Below the pieces are notes generated by a model. It saw nothing but the letters and a program-made list of their open reading frames with translations. It was not told where the DNA came from and did not search any database. 64,000 bases of DNA, taken from contig JAGHZR010000021.1 in the NCBI GenBank assembly GCA_017745295.1, forward strand, positions 45,545 through 109,544, read 5' to 3'. Made by a program: the position numbers and the translations under genes. The stretch comes from Novosphingobium sp. (GTDB taxonomy: Bacteria; Pseudomonadota; Alphaproteobacteria; Sphingomonadales; Sphingomonadaceae). Below, piece by piece: positions 1 to 9,628 of this stretch (the first letter of the stretch is position 1; each line of letters starts with the position of its first letter).

Positions 1-700
1 GCTCGCTCGAATAGTCGCCGTTCACGCCCACCAGGATCGTGCGGATCGAGGTCGAGCCGAGGAAGCGGCGCTGCACCGTCTTGAGCGGCATGATGACGAT
101 ATCGTCCTGATCGCCGCCGAAGCCCGCCTGCCCCTTGGTGGTGAGCAGGCCGATCACGTCGCAACTGACATCGCCGATGCGGAAGCGCTTGCCGATCGGG
201 TCGACGCCGCGGAACAGGTTGCTGCTGACGGTGGAGCCGATGATGCAGACCGACTTGCCTGCCGCCTCTTCCTCGGGATTGAACAGGCGGCCCGACTGGA
301 GCGGCCAGGGCTGGATCTTGAAATAGGCGGAGGTGGTGCCGTTTATCGTCGTCGACCAATTGGCGCCTTCGTAGATCGCCCGCCCGCTGTAGGAGACTTG
401 CGGCGCAACCGCAGTGACGCCGCCCACCTGCTGGCCGATCGCGACGATATCGGCGGGATCGAAGTCCTTGGGTGCCGGTCCGCCGCCGCCGCGACCGAAG
501 CCCTGTCCGGGGCGGACCTGAAGGATATTGGTGCCGAGCGCGGCGATCTGCTGCGTCACCGCCGCCGTCGTCGCCTTGCCCAGCGTCACCATCGATACCA
601 CCGCGCCGACGCCGATGACGATGCCCAGCATTGTCAGCAGCGAGCGCAGGACATGGCGCCGGATCGAGCGCAGCGCGAGGAGGAACACCGTACCCAGCAT
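1..700 (-). CDS. MacB-type ABC transporter permease, N-terminal part (runs off the window)
   Basis: This is the inner-membrane permease of a tripartite export system. The start ATG at 700 overlaps the stop of the ATPase gene as TGATG, which indicates translational coupling. The protein opens MLGTVFLLALRSIRRHVLRS, then a first membrane segment (LLTMLGIVIGVGAVVSMVTL), then a periplasmic MacB_PCD-type region containing GTNILQVRPGQG and SVCIIGSTVSSNLF. That is the usual start of a MacB/LolC-FtsX family permease. Only about 233 residues are present, and the C-terminal membrane segments lie beyond position 1. The substrate cannot be told from sequence. Confidence 0.93.
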   Translation of the reverse strand, partial: MLGTVFLLALRSIRRHVLRSLLTMLGIVIGVGAVVSMVTLGKATTAAVTQQIAALGTNILQVRPGQGFGRGGGGPAPKDFDPADIVAIGQQVGGVTAVAPQVSYSGRAIYEGANWSTTINGTTSAYFKIQPWPLQSGRLFNPEEEAAGKSVCIIGSTVSSNLFRGVDPIGKRFRIGDVSCDVIGLLTTKGQAGFGGDQDDIVIMPLKTVQRRFLGSTSIRTILVGVNGDYSSE

Positions 701-1434
701 CAGCCGGTCACTCCGGCATGGGTGCCGTTGCCCTGATCGATGCGGTCGATCAGCCCGTCCTTGAAGTGGACGATCCGCCGCGCATATTCGGCCATGTCCG
801 GCTCGTGCGTGACCATCAGCACGGTGATCCCGGAATCGCGGTTGAGCGCGGCGAGGAACTCCATGATCTCCACCGAGCGCTGGCTGTCGAGGTTGCCGGT
901 CGGCTCGTCGGCCAGTAGGACCTCGGGCTGGGTGACGATGGCGCGGGCGATCGCCACGCGCTGCTGCTGGCCGCCGGAAAGCTCGCCCGGCGTGTGCCCG
1001 GCCCAGTCGGCAAGGCCCACCTTGTCGAGCGCCGCCATCGCTTCCTTGCGGCGGTCCTGCTTGGCATCGCCCCGGTAGAGCAGCGGCAGCTCGACGTTCT
1101 CCAGCGCGGACGTGCGCGCCAGCAGATTGAAGCCCTGGAACACGAAGCCGAGGTACTTGCGCCGCAGCAGGGCGCGCTGGTCGCGGTCGAGGTTCTCGAC
1201 GTGATGGCCATGGAACAGGAACTGCCCGGAAGTCGATACATCGAGGCAGCCGAGTATGTTCATCATCGTCGACTTGCCCGAACCCGACGGACCCATCACC
1301 GCCACGAAATCGCCCGCCACGATATCGAGATCGACGCCTTTCAGCGCGCGGAAAGCGGTCTCGCCGCTGCCGAAGACCTTGGTGATCCCGCGCAGCGAGA
1401 TGATGGGCGATTGGGCGAGATCGGGGCCGCTCAT
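700..1434 (-). CDS. MacB-type ABC transporter ATP-binding protein
   Basis: This is the cytoplasmic ATPase that powers the exporter. It has Walker A GPSGSGKST, the signature LSGGQQQRVAIARA, and Walker B VLLADEPTGNLDS, all typical of the MacB/LolD class. I prefer the ATG at 1434 (protein MSGPDLAQ...) because GAGG lies about 9 nt upstream and the gene then follows the adaptor stop by 10 bp. The in-frame start at 1464 would overlap the adaptor gene. Length is about 244 residues, normal for the family. It sits third in a four-gene minus-strand operon. Confidence 0.93.
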   Translation of the reverse strand: MSGPDLAQSPIISLRGITKVFGSGETAFRALKGVDLDIVAGDFVAVMGPSGSGKSTMMNILGCLDVSTSGQFLFHGHHVENLDRDQRALLRRKYLGFVFQGFNLLARTSALENVELPLLYRGDAKQDRRKEAMAALDKVGLADWAGHTPGELSGGQQQRVAIARAIVTQPEVLLADEPTGNLDSQRSVEIMEFLAALNRDSGITVLMVTHEPDMAEYARRIVHFKDGLIDRIDQGNGTHAGVTG

Positions 1435-1444
1435 GCCGGTCGCC

Positions 1445-2767
1445 TCAGCTTCCCGAACCGGCAAGCTGGCCGGTCACGACCTGCATTCCGGGCTTGAGAT
1501 CGCCCGAGACCACTTCGGTCTGCTGGCCATTGGTGCTGCCGGTGACAATCTCGATCGGCTGCGGCGTGCCATCGGCGCCGAGCACGTAGATGGTCTGGCG
1601 GGTGCCGCGATCGAGCGTCGCGCTCTTGGCGGCGCGCTGGCCGCGGCGGGGCGGACGGAAGCCGATCGCATCGGTCACGCCGCCGCCCTTCTTCTTCGCG
1701 CTCGTCTGCGGGGTGAAGGACAGCGTGGCATTGGGGATCAGCAGCACGTTCTGCTTGTCCGAGGTGACGATATCGGCGGTGGCGGTCATGCCGGGCCGCA
1801 GCTTCAGGTCCGCATTCGCGACCGAAAGATCGGCCGCATAGGACACCACCTGCCCGGTCGTGCTGGTCGTGCTGGCCGAGGAACTGGACGAACTGGCCGA
1901 AGAGGCGGTGAGGTTGGAGGCGATCTCGACGCGGGTGATCTTCGCCGGGAAGGTCTGTCCGGGGAAGGCATCCACGGTGAACTTCGCGCTCTGGCCTTCC
2001 TTGACGGTGCCGACGTCGGCCTCGTCGATGGCCACTTCCAGCTTCATCTTGCTGAGGTCCTCGGCAATCACGAAGAGCGTCGGCGTGTTGAACGAGGAGG
2101 CCACGGTCTGGCCGGGATCGACCTGCCGCGCCAGCACCACGCCCGAAACCGGCGAGATGATCCGCGCCCGCGCCCGCTGCGTCTGGTTCTGCGCCAGCGA
2201 GGCTTCGGCGGCGAGCACATTGGCCTGCGATGTCTTGAGCGCGGCGGCGGCACGCTGCATGTCGGCGCGGCCCGCCTGAAGTTCGGTCTTCGACGGCACC
2301 TTGCCGCCCGACAGCCGCGCGACTTCCTCCAGCCGGGCGAGCTGCGCCTGCGATTCCGCCAGCGTCGCCCGCGCCTGCTCCACTTGCGCGCGGTTGGCGG
2401 CAAGCTGGGCCTGTCCCTGCCGGATCTGGTCCTCGATCTGCTCGGGATCGATCTCGGCGAGCACCTGCCCCTTCTCCACCCGGTCGTTCACGTCGACGAG
2501 GACCTTCACCACCAGACCGGAAAGCTGCGAGCCGACCGTCACCTGGGTGGTCGGCGCCAGCTTGCCGGTGGCCGAAACGCTGGTGACGAGCTGGCCGCGC
2601 TCCGCCTTGGTCGTTGCATAGCCCTGCTTTTCGGCACCGCCGAAGCAGCGCACCAGCAGCAGCGAGAGCAGCACCAGTACCGCAAGGCCGGTCCAGAACA
2701 CCCATTTGCGCTGCCAGATCGGCCGCTTGTCCGCGCCCAGGAATTCGTCAAGTTTCGCGTCGGCCAT
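1445..2767 (-). CDS. HlyD/MacA-family periplasmic adaptor subunit
   Basis: The 440-residue membrane fusion protein links the inner-membrane MacB-like pump to an outer-membrane channel. It has a short cytoplasmic N-terminus, one membrane anchor near residues 22-42 (FWTGLAVLVLLSLLLVRCF), a barrel-sandwich motif (VTVGSQLSGLVVKVLVDVND), a coiled-coil hairpin from about 100 to 195, and the second lipoyl half (RARIISPVSGVVLARQVDPG). An unusual serine-rich run (SSASSSSSSASTTSTTG) interrupts the beta-barrel region near residues 285-305. The start is 1 bp after the stop of the outer-membrane gene, so the operon is tightly packed. Confidence 0.93.
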   Translation of the reverse strand: MADAKLDEFLGADKRPIWQRKWVFWTGLAVLVLLSLLLVRCFGGAEKQGYATTKAERGQLVTSVSATGKLAPTTQVTVGSQLSGLVVKVLVDVNDRVEKGQVLAEIDPEQIEDQIRQGQAQLAANRAQVEQARATLAESQAQLARLEEVARLSGGKVPSKTELQAGRADMQRAAAALKTSQANVLAAEASLAQNQTQRARARIISPVSGVVLARQVDPGQTVASSFNTPTLFVIAEDLSKMKLEVAIDEADVGTVKEGQSAKFTVDAFPGQTFPAKITRVEIASNLTASSASSSSSSASTTSTTGQVVSYAADLSVANADLKLRPGMTATADIVTSDKQNVLLIPNATLSFTPQTSAKKKGGGVTDAIGFRPPRRGQRAAKSATLDRGTRQTIYVLGADGTPQPIEIVTGSTNGQQTEVVSGDLKPGMQVVTGQLAGSGS

Positions 2768-2768
2768 C

Positions 2769-4250
2769 TCAGTTATTTCCCCGGGGCTCGGTTGCCAGCA
2801 CCGTATAGTCGGAAGACGGGTCCCAGCCGCCGCCGAGCGCGTCGTAGAGCGCGATCAGCGCGGTGGCGCGGTCGGAGCGCGCCTGCACCAGTCCGTTGCG
2901 CGCCGAGATCAGCGCGGATTCCTGCGTGTTGAGTGTGGTGAAGTCGGTCAGGCCCGAGCGGTACTGCGCCCGCGCCAGCAGCGCCGAATTGTTCGAGGCG
3001 TCGAGGGCGATGGCGAACTGCCGCTCCCGCTCCTCGGCCGATTGCAGGGCGACGACGGCGTTCTCCACATCCTCCAGCGCCGTCAGCACCGAGGACTTGT
3101 AGGCCGCGAAGGCGCCATCCGCCGCCGCGCGGCTGGAGCGGACTTGCGCATTGAGTCGCCCGGCGTTGAAGATCGCCTGGCTGATTCCGCCGAACAGGCC
3201 GCCGGTGATCGTGTCCAGCAGCCCCCCGAAGTTGCCCGCATTGGTGTCGAGGCTGCCGCTGATGTTGAACTGCGGCAGAAGCTGTGCCTTGGCCACGCCG
3301 ATCTGCGCGGTGGTGGCGGCAAGCTGGCGCTCCGCCGCGCGCACGTCCGGCCGCTGGCGCAGGACATTGGCGGGAATGCCGGAACCGACCTGCTCCGGCC
3401 CCTTGGGGATCGGTGCCGCCGTGGCCATCACCGGCTTGACCGCGCCCGGCGCCTGCCCGGTGAGCACCGCGATGCGCGAGACAGCGGCGTTGTACTGCTG
3501 CTCGATCTGCGGAATGCCCGCGGCGGTCTGCGCCCGGCTCGCCCGCGCCTGCTCCTCGTCCACCGAAGAGACGAGGCCCGCCAAGACCCGCCATCCGGCG
3601 ATCTGGAGGTTGTCGTCCTGAATGGCGAGGCTGGCTCGCGCATTGGCGAGCTGCGCCTGATAGGCCCGCGCCAGCATGTAGTTGCGCGCGACTTCGCTCT
3701 CCACGGTGAGCAGGGTCGTCGCATAGTCGAAGCCCGAAGCCTCGAACTGCGCGCGGCTCGCTTCCACGGCGCGGCGATTGCCGCCGAACAGGTCGAGCTG
3801 GTAGCTGGCGTCGAGGCCGAGCGAAAAGCTGGTGCGCCCGCCCCCGCCGGTGGTGATGACGGTGCCGTCGGGCTGCGTCAGCGTCGCTCCGCCGCCGCGC
3901 AGCGGTTCGGTGCGGTTGACGCTGCCCGAGCCGCTGACCGAAGGAAACAGCGCCGCCCGGCTGATGATGAGCGATTCCCGCGCCTGTCGCAGCCGCGCGA
4001 GGGCCTGTTCCAGATCGAGATTGGCGGCGGCGGCCTGCTCGACAAGGCCGGTCAGCACCGGATCATCGAAATTGCGCCACCAACGCGTCAGGTCCTCGGC
4101 CTGCGGCGGCGCCGTGACCGACCACTGGTCCGGCACGCCCAGTTCGGGCGCGCTCCGGGCCTTGTAATCGGGACCGACCGCGCAGCCTGCCAGCAGGCCT
4201 GCCGCGAGCGGAACGAAAAGAAGACGATCGAATCCGGCTCGCAAGATCAT
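2769..4250 (-). CDS. NodT-family outer membrane efflux lipoprotein (TolC-like)
   Basis: This is the outer-membrane channel of the tripartite exporter and first gene of the operon. The start at 4250 (MILRAGFDRLLFVPL) has GGAG upstream and gives a lipoprotein signal ending in the lipobox LLAGC, followed by AVGPDYKAR, the classic NodT N-terminus. The in-frame ATG at 4304 would bury the signal peptide. The rest shows two repeated outer-membrane efflux domains rich in long alanine-rich helices (LDLEQALARLRQARES; QRPDVRAAERQLAATTAQIG). Length is about 493 residues, usual for the family. Confidence 0.93.
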   Translation of the reverse strand: MILRAGFDRLLFVPLAAGLLAGCAVGPDYKARSAPELGVPDQWSVTAPPQAEDLTRWWRNFDDPVLTGLVEQAAAANLDLEQALARLRQARESLIISRAALFPSVSGSGSVNRTEPLRGGGATLTQPDGTVITTGGGGRTSFSLGLDASYQLDLFGGNRRAVEASRAQFEASGFDYATTLLTVESEVARNYMLARAYQAQLANARASLAIQDDNLQIAGWRVLAGLVSSVDEEQARASRAQTAAGIPQIEQQYNAAVSRIAVLTGQAPGAVKPVMATAAPIPKGPEQVGSGIPANVLRQRPDVRAAERQLAATTAQIGVAKAQLLPQFNISGSLDTNAGNFGGLLDTITGGLFGGISQAIFNAGRLNAQVRSSRAAADGAFAAYKSSVLTALEDVENAVVALQSAEERERQFAIALDASNNSALLARAQYRSGLTDFTTLNTQESALISARNGLVQARSDRATALIALYDALGGGWDPSSDYTVLATEPRGNN

Positions 4251-4328
4251 CGGGCTCCAGGTGATCCCTCGACGAAGTGCGAAGATGATCTGGTTTGAGA
4301 ACAAAGGTCAATAAAAAGCTGCGCCGAT

Positions 4329-4340
4329 ACAAAGTCTTGT
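4329..4340. promoter_or_regulatory. Imperfect palindrome in the efflux/LysR divergent region
   Basis: ACAAAGTCTTGT (ACAA-N4-TTGT) lies in the 143-bp interval between the divergent exporter operon and the lysR gene. A LysR regulator usually binds a short dyad in such an interval. The assignment is inferred from position and symmetry only. Confidence 0.25.
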
Positions 4341-4393
4341 CGGATCCTGATGTTCCCGCTGATTTTTCGAGGAATCCGCATGACAGTCATGAT

Positions 4394-5302
4394 ATGCGCG
4401 CATCGATGCACCGCGAACATCTCGCCGACCTGACCGCCTTCATCGCCGTTGCCGACGAGGGCAGCTTCACCCGCGCCGCCGCCAAGCTGGGTTCCTCGCA
4501 ATCGGCGCTCAGTCATACGATCCGGCGTCTGGAATCGCGGCTCGGGGTGCGGCTGCTCTCGCGCACCACCCGCGCGGTCTCGCCCACCGAGGCGGGCGAG
4601 CGCCTGCTCGCCACCCTGCGCCCGGCGATGGACGAGATCGCCATGGGCCTCGCCACCGTCAGCGAGCTGCGCGACAAGCCGGCGGGCACCGTGCGCCTGA
4701 CCGCCTCGGAGCACGCCGCCCATTCCGTGATCTGGCCAGTGCTTCGCGACTTCCTGCCGCTCTATCCCGAGATCAACGTCGAGCTGAACATCGATCCCGG
4801 CTTCGTGGACATCGTCGCCGAGCGCTTCGACGCGGGCGTTCGCCTCGGCGAATCGATCGCGCGGGACATGATCGCCGTGCGCATCGGCCCGCACGCCCGG
4901 CTCGTGCCGGTGGCCGCGCCGGACTACATCGCGCGGCGCGGCATTCCCGAGACCCCGCACGACCTTGCCGCGCACCGGTGCATCAACTTGCGCTTCCGCA
5001 CGCGGGGCAGCATCTTCGCCTGGGAGTTCGAGAAAGACGGCCGCGAACTCAACGTCCGCGTCGACGGCCAGCTGACTTTCGACAGCATGGCGATGATCCT
5101 GCAAGCCGCGCTGGACGGCGCCGGGATCGCCATGATGATGGACACTTACGCCAAGCCGCACATCGACGCCGGACGCCTGGTGCCCCTGCTCGACGACTGG
5201 TGCCAGCCGTTCTCGGGCTACCACCTCTACTACCCCAGCCGCCGCCAGCCCTCCGCCGCCTTCCGCCTGCTGGTGGACGCCTTGCGCTATCGCGGCGAGT
5301 AG
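4394..5302 (+). CDS. LysR-family transcriptional regulator
   Basis: The protein has an N-terminal winged helix-turn-helix (DLTAFIAVADEGSFTRAAAK, LSHTIRRLESRLGVRLLSR, about residues 10-65 from this start) and a C-terminal periplasmic-binding-like effector domain. It belongs to the CrgA-type group, judging from the VSPTEAGERLL and DFLPLYPEINVEL blocks. I take the ATG at 4394; ATG 4406 is equally possible, and an in-frame ATG at 4295 would overlap the divergent promoter. It is divergent from the NodT-MacAB-like exporter, so it is a good candidate for that operon's regulator. The effector is unknown. Confidence 0.9.
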   Translation: MRASMHREHLADLTAFIAVADEGSFTRAAAKLGSSQSALSHTIRRLESRLGVRLLSRTTRAVSPTEAGERLLATLRPAMDEIAMGLATVSELRDKPAGTVRLTASEHAAHSVIWPVLRDFLPLYPEINVELNIDPGFVDIVAERFDAGVRLGESIARDMIAVRIGPHARLVPVAAPDYIARRGIPETPHDLAAHRCINLRFRTRGSIFAWEFEKDGRELNVRVDGQLTFDSMAMILQAALDGAGIAMMMDTYAKPHIDAGRLVPLLDDWCQPFSGYHLYYPSRRQPSAAFRLLVDALRYRGE

Positions 5303-5351
5303 CGCCTTGTCGCCTACCGGAGAAGCTGCGCGGGGCTTGTCAGCGAACCGT

Positions 5352-5365
5352 TGTTAGCGCTACCT
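5352..5365. promoter_or_regulatory. LacI-family-type operator upstream of the aldose epimerase
   Basis: TGTTAGCGCTACCT is a near-perfect palindrome around the central AGCGCT. This is the form typical of LacI/GalR sugar-regulator sites. It lies about 40 bp upstream of the epimerase start. The cognate regulator is not in the window. Confidence 0.5.
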
Positions 5366-5405
5366 GACCCTGAAAAGAACGTCCCATGGGAGTGGACCGG
5401 AAGCG

Positions 5406-6260
5406 ATGATCGATCTCAAGGCACACGGCTATCGGCTGGAACTGGCCCCTGAACGCGGCGGCTCCGTGCTGCGGCTGGACTGGCGCGGCGAGGCGCTGAT
5501 GCGGCCGGTCTGCGGGGAGACGATCTTCGATGTCGCCAGCTTCCCGCTGGTGCCCTTCTCCAACCGCATCGCGCGCGGGCGCTTCAATACCGGCGCGCGC
5601 AAGGGCACGATCGCCCCGAACTTTCCCGGCTCCGACCACCCCCACCCGCTCCACGGCTTCGGCTGGCTTTCGGCGTGGGACGTGGTGGAGCAGAGCGAAA
5701 CCCAGGCCGTTCTCGAACACGCCTACCCCGGCGGCGAATGGCCCTGGCCCTACCGCGCGCGGCAGACCTTCGAACTCGGGGAGGACGGCGTGAAAACGGC
5801 GCTTTCGATCACCAATCTCGGTGAGGCGCCTATGCCCGCCGGGCTGGGCTTCCACCCCTATTTCCCGCGCGATGCGACGACCCTCTATCGCGGGCTGCAC
5901 CACGGCGAGTGGTACAACACTCCCGACTGCCTGCCGAGTTCGCTCGACGAACACGAAGAGGCCATCGACTGGTGGCAGGGCGCGCCGGTCGGCAGCCGCG
6001 CGGTCGACACCGCCTATACCGGACGCGAGGGTGCGCTCGAAATCGACTGGCCCGCGCGCGGCCTCGGCCTGACGATCGCGCCTTCGCGGGAACTGACGAC
6101 CACCGTGGTCTTCACGCCCGAGGGACAGGACTATTTCTGCGTCGAGCCGGTCAGCCACGCCACCGATGCGATCAACCGCGCGCCGGAAACGATGCTCTGG
6201 CTGGAACCCGGCGAGACCGCCGAAGTGAGCATGACGATCGCGGGGCGCCTGCTGAGCTGA
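5406..6260 (+). CDS. Aldose 1-epimerase family protein (galactose mutarotase-like)
   Basis: The 284-residue cytosolic protein should interconvert alpha and beta anomers of an aldose. It carries the histidine block HPHPLHGFGWLSAW (about residues 78-91), the second histidine in GLGFHPYFPRD, and the C-terminal glutamate in YFCVEPVSHATDA, which are the catalytic regions of the family. There is no signal peptide. It stands alone between lysR and the convergent hutC gene. The LacI-type operator upstream suggests sugar-controlled expression. The sugar specificity is not visible. Confidence 0.88.
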   Translation: MIDLKAHGYRLELAPERGGSVLRLDWRGEALMRPVCGETIFDVASFPLVPFSNRIARGRFNTGARKGTIAPNFPGSDHPHPLHGFGWLSAWDVVEQSETQAVLEHAYPGGEWPWPYRARQTFELGEDGVKTALSITNLGEAPMPAGLGFHPYFPRDATTLYRGLHHGEWYNTPDCLPSSLDEHEEAIDWWQGAPVGSRAVDTAYTGREGALEIDWPARGLGLTIAPSRELTTTVVFTPEGQDYFCVEPVSHATDAINRAPETMLWLEPGETAEVSMTIAGRLLS

Positions 6261-6262
6261 AA

Positions 6263-6975
6263 TCAGCCTTCGCGGCGGGCGCCCGGTCCGAAGTGCGCGG
6301 TCAGTTCGTAGGCCCCGGCGACGAAAAGCTGGCGGACATACGTGATCGGCTCCGAGCCGCGCCAGGTCTTGCGCGCCACGCAGAGGCATGGCTCGCCCGG
6401 CTCCACCGCCAGCGCACGCGCCTCGACGGCGCTGGCGCCGGCCGCGGTGATATGGGCGTCGGCCTCGGTCCAGGGGACGTGTTCCAGCAGCCAGGTGCCG
6501 GGCGAGGAACCGGTGAAGTCCGCCGCCGATATCTCCGGCACGGCGGCGACGTTCACGAAGCGGTGTTCCCACGCAAAGGGGGTGCCGTCGGCGAAATGCA
6601 CGCCTTCCAGTTCGAGCAGCGGCACCGCGCGGTCCACTTTCCACTCCAACCGTGCCTGCCCGCCGGTCAGTTCACGCCGCAGGCCGAGATCGAAGCGATA
6701 GGCCTGTCCGCGCTCGGCCACTTGCGCGCCGATATCGGGAATATCCATGGCCATCGCGTGGACGCGCGGCCGGGCGACGAACGTGCCCGCCTTCTTGCGC
6801 CGGTCCACCAGACCCGCGGTGGCGAGCGCGGTCAGCGCCTTGTTCACCGTCATGCGCGCGCAGTCGTAATCCGCCATCAGCACCTGCTCGGTCGGCAGGC
6901 GCGCGCCGGGAGCCAACGCGCCGGAAAGGATGCGCGTCTCGAAATCCTGACGGATGCGTTCGTGGAGCGGTAAGT

Positions 6976-6979
<4 letters not shown>
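6263..6979 (-). CDS. hutC: HutC, GntR/UTRA-family repressor of histidine utilisation
   Basis: This is the transcriptional repressor of hut genes, which responds to urocanate in characterised relatives. The start is GTG at 6979 (VNLPLHERIRQDFETRILSG), overlapping the hutF stop as GTGA. The winged helix spans about residues 5-70 (LPTEQVLMADYDCARMTVNK) and a UTRA effector domain fills about 90-230. It is 238 residues long, normal for HutC. It is cotranscribed behind hutF, so it probably autoregulates through the site between hutF and hutI. Confidence 0.93.
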
Positions 6980-8346
<1,367 letters not shown>

Positions 8347-8369
8347 GGCGGGAAGCTCCTTCGCTATTT

Positions 8370-8379
8370 TGTCTATACA
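8370..8379. promoter_or_regulatory. Putative HutC operator between hutF and hutI
   Basis: TGTCTATACA differs by one base from the palindrome TGTATATACA reported as the core of HutC sites in pseudomonads. It lies 24 bp upstream of the hutF start and 50 bp upstream of hutI, so one repressor could control both arms. It is the only such site I saw in the interval. Confidence 0.6.
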
Positions 8380-8428
8380 TTAAATGAGGCCGATGCAATA
8401 ACCGGGGCAACAGGAGGATCGACTCGTC

Positions 8429-9628
8429 ATGCGCTGCGACAGGCTCTGGAGAAATGCCCGGCTGGCCACGATGACGGGCGACTCGATGGGCGTAACGGAA
8501 AAGGGCGTGATTGCGTCGCAGGGCGGCCTGATCTTGTACGCCGGTCCGGAGACGGAAGCGCGCCCCTTCGACGCCGCCGAAACGATCGACTGCGCAGGCC
8601 GCTGGATCACGCCGGGCCTGATCGACTGCCACACCCACCTCGTCTTCGGCGGCGATCGCTCGCGCGAGTTCGAACTGCGGCTGGAGGGCGCCTCCTACGA
8701 GGAAATCGCCCGTGCCGGAGGCGGCATAGTCTCGACCATGAAGGCCACGCGCGCCGCCAGCGAGGACGATCTGGTCGCCTCCGCCCTGCCCCGGCTCGAT
8801 GCACTGATCGCCGAGGGCGTTACCACCGTCGAAGTGAAGTCGGGCTACGGCCTCGACCTCGCCAGCGAACTCAAGATGCTGCGCGCCGCGCGGCGGCTGG
8901 GCGAAGTGCACCCGGTGCGGATCGTCACCACTTTCCTCGGCGCCCATGCACTGCCTCCGGAGTTCGCAGGCGATGCGGAGGGCTACATCGACCACATCTG
9001 CGAGGTCATGCTCCCCGCCGTGGCCGAGGCCGAGCTTGCCGACGCGGTGGATGCCTTCTGCGAGGGCATCGGCTTCTCGCCCGCCCAGACCGAGCGCCTG
9101 TTCCGCGCCGCCGAGGCCCACGGACTGCCGGTAAAGCTCCACGCCGAGCAACTTTCCAACCTCCACGGCGGCGGCCTCGCCGCGCGTCATAACGCCCTCT
9201 CGGCGGACCATCTGGAGCACCTCGACAGCGCAGGCATTGCCGCCATGGCCGCCTCCGGTACCGTCGCCACGCTGCTGCCGGGCGCCTACTACTTCTGCCG
9301 CGAGACCGTGCTGCCGCCGGTCGACGCACTGCGCGAGGCGCGCGTGCCGATCGCGCTCGCGACCGACTGTAACCCCGGCACCTCGCCGCTCACCTCGCTG
9401 CTGCTGGCGATGAACATGGGCGCGACGCTGTTCCGCCTCACCGTGCCCGAATGCCTCGCCGCCGTGACGCGCAATGCCGCGCAGGCGCTGGGGCTTTCCC
9501 ACCGGCTCGGCACGCTCGCCCCCGGCAAGGCCTGCGACCTTGCGATCTGGGACATCGAGCGCCCGGCCGACCTCGTTTACCGCATGGGCTTCAATCCGCT
9601 CCATGCGCGCATCTGGAGTGGACAATGA
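8429..9628 (+). CDS. hutI: Imidazolonepropionase
   Basis: This enzyme hydrolyses 4-imidazolone-5-propanoate to N-formimidoyl-L-glutamate, the third step of histidine breakdown. It is an amidohydrolase with the HxH in GLIDCHTHLVFGGDR (H68, H70), the substrate-site KSGYGLD, the histidine in VKLHAEQL and the aspartate in ALATDCNPGTS. Its 399 residues match the family. The start at 8429 has AGGAGG about 10 nt upstream. The stop overlaps hutH as ATGA. Confidence 0.96.
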   Translation: MRCDRLWRNARLATMTGDSMGVTEKGVIASQGGLILYAGPETEARPFDAAETIDCAGRWITPGLIDCHTHLVFGGDRSREFELRLEGASYEEIARAGGGIVSTMKATRAASEDDLVASALPRLDALIAEGVTTVEVKSGYGLDLASELKMLRAARRLGEVHPVRIVTTFLGAHALPPEFAGDAEGYIDHICEVMLPAVAEAELADAVDAFCEGIGFSPAQTERLFRAAEAHGLPVKLHAEQLSNLHGGGLAARHNALSADHLEHLDSAGIAAMAASGTVATLLPGAYYFCRETVLPPVDALREARVPIALATDCNPGTSPLTSLLLAMNMGATLFRLTVPECLAAVTRNAAQALGLSHRLGTLAPGKACDLAIWDIERPADLVYRMGFNPLHARIWSGQ

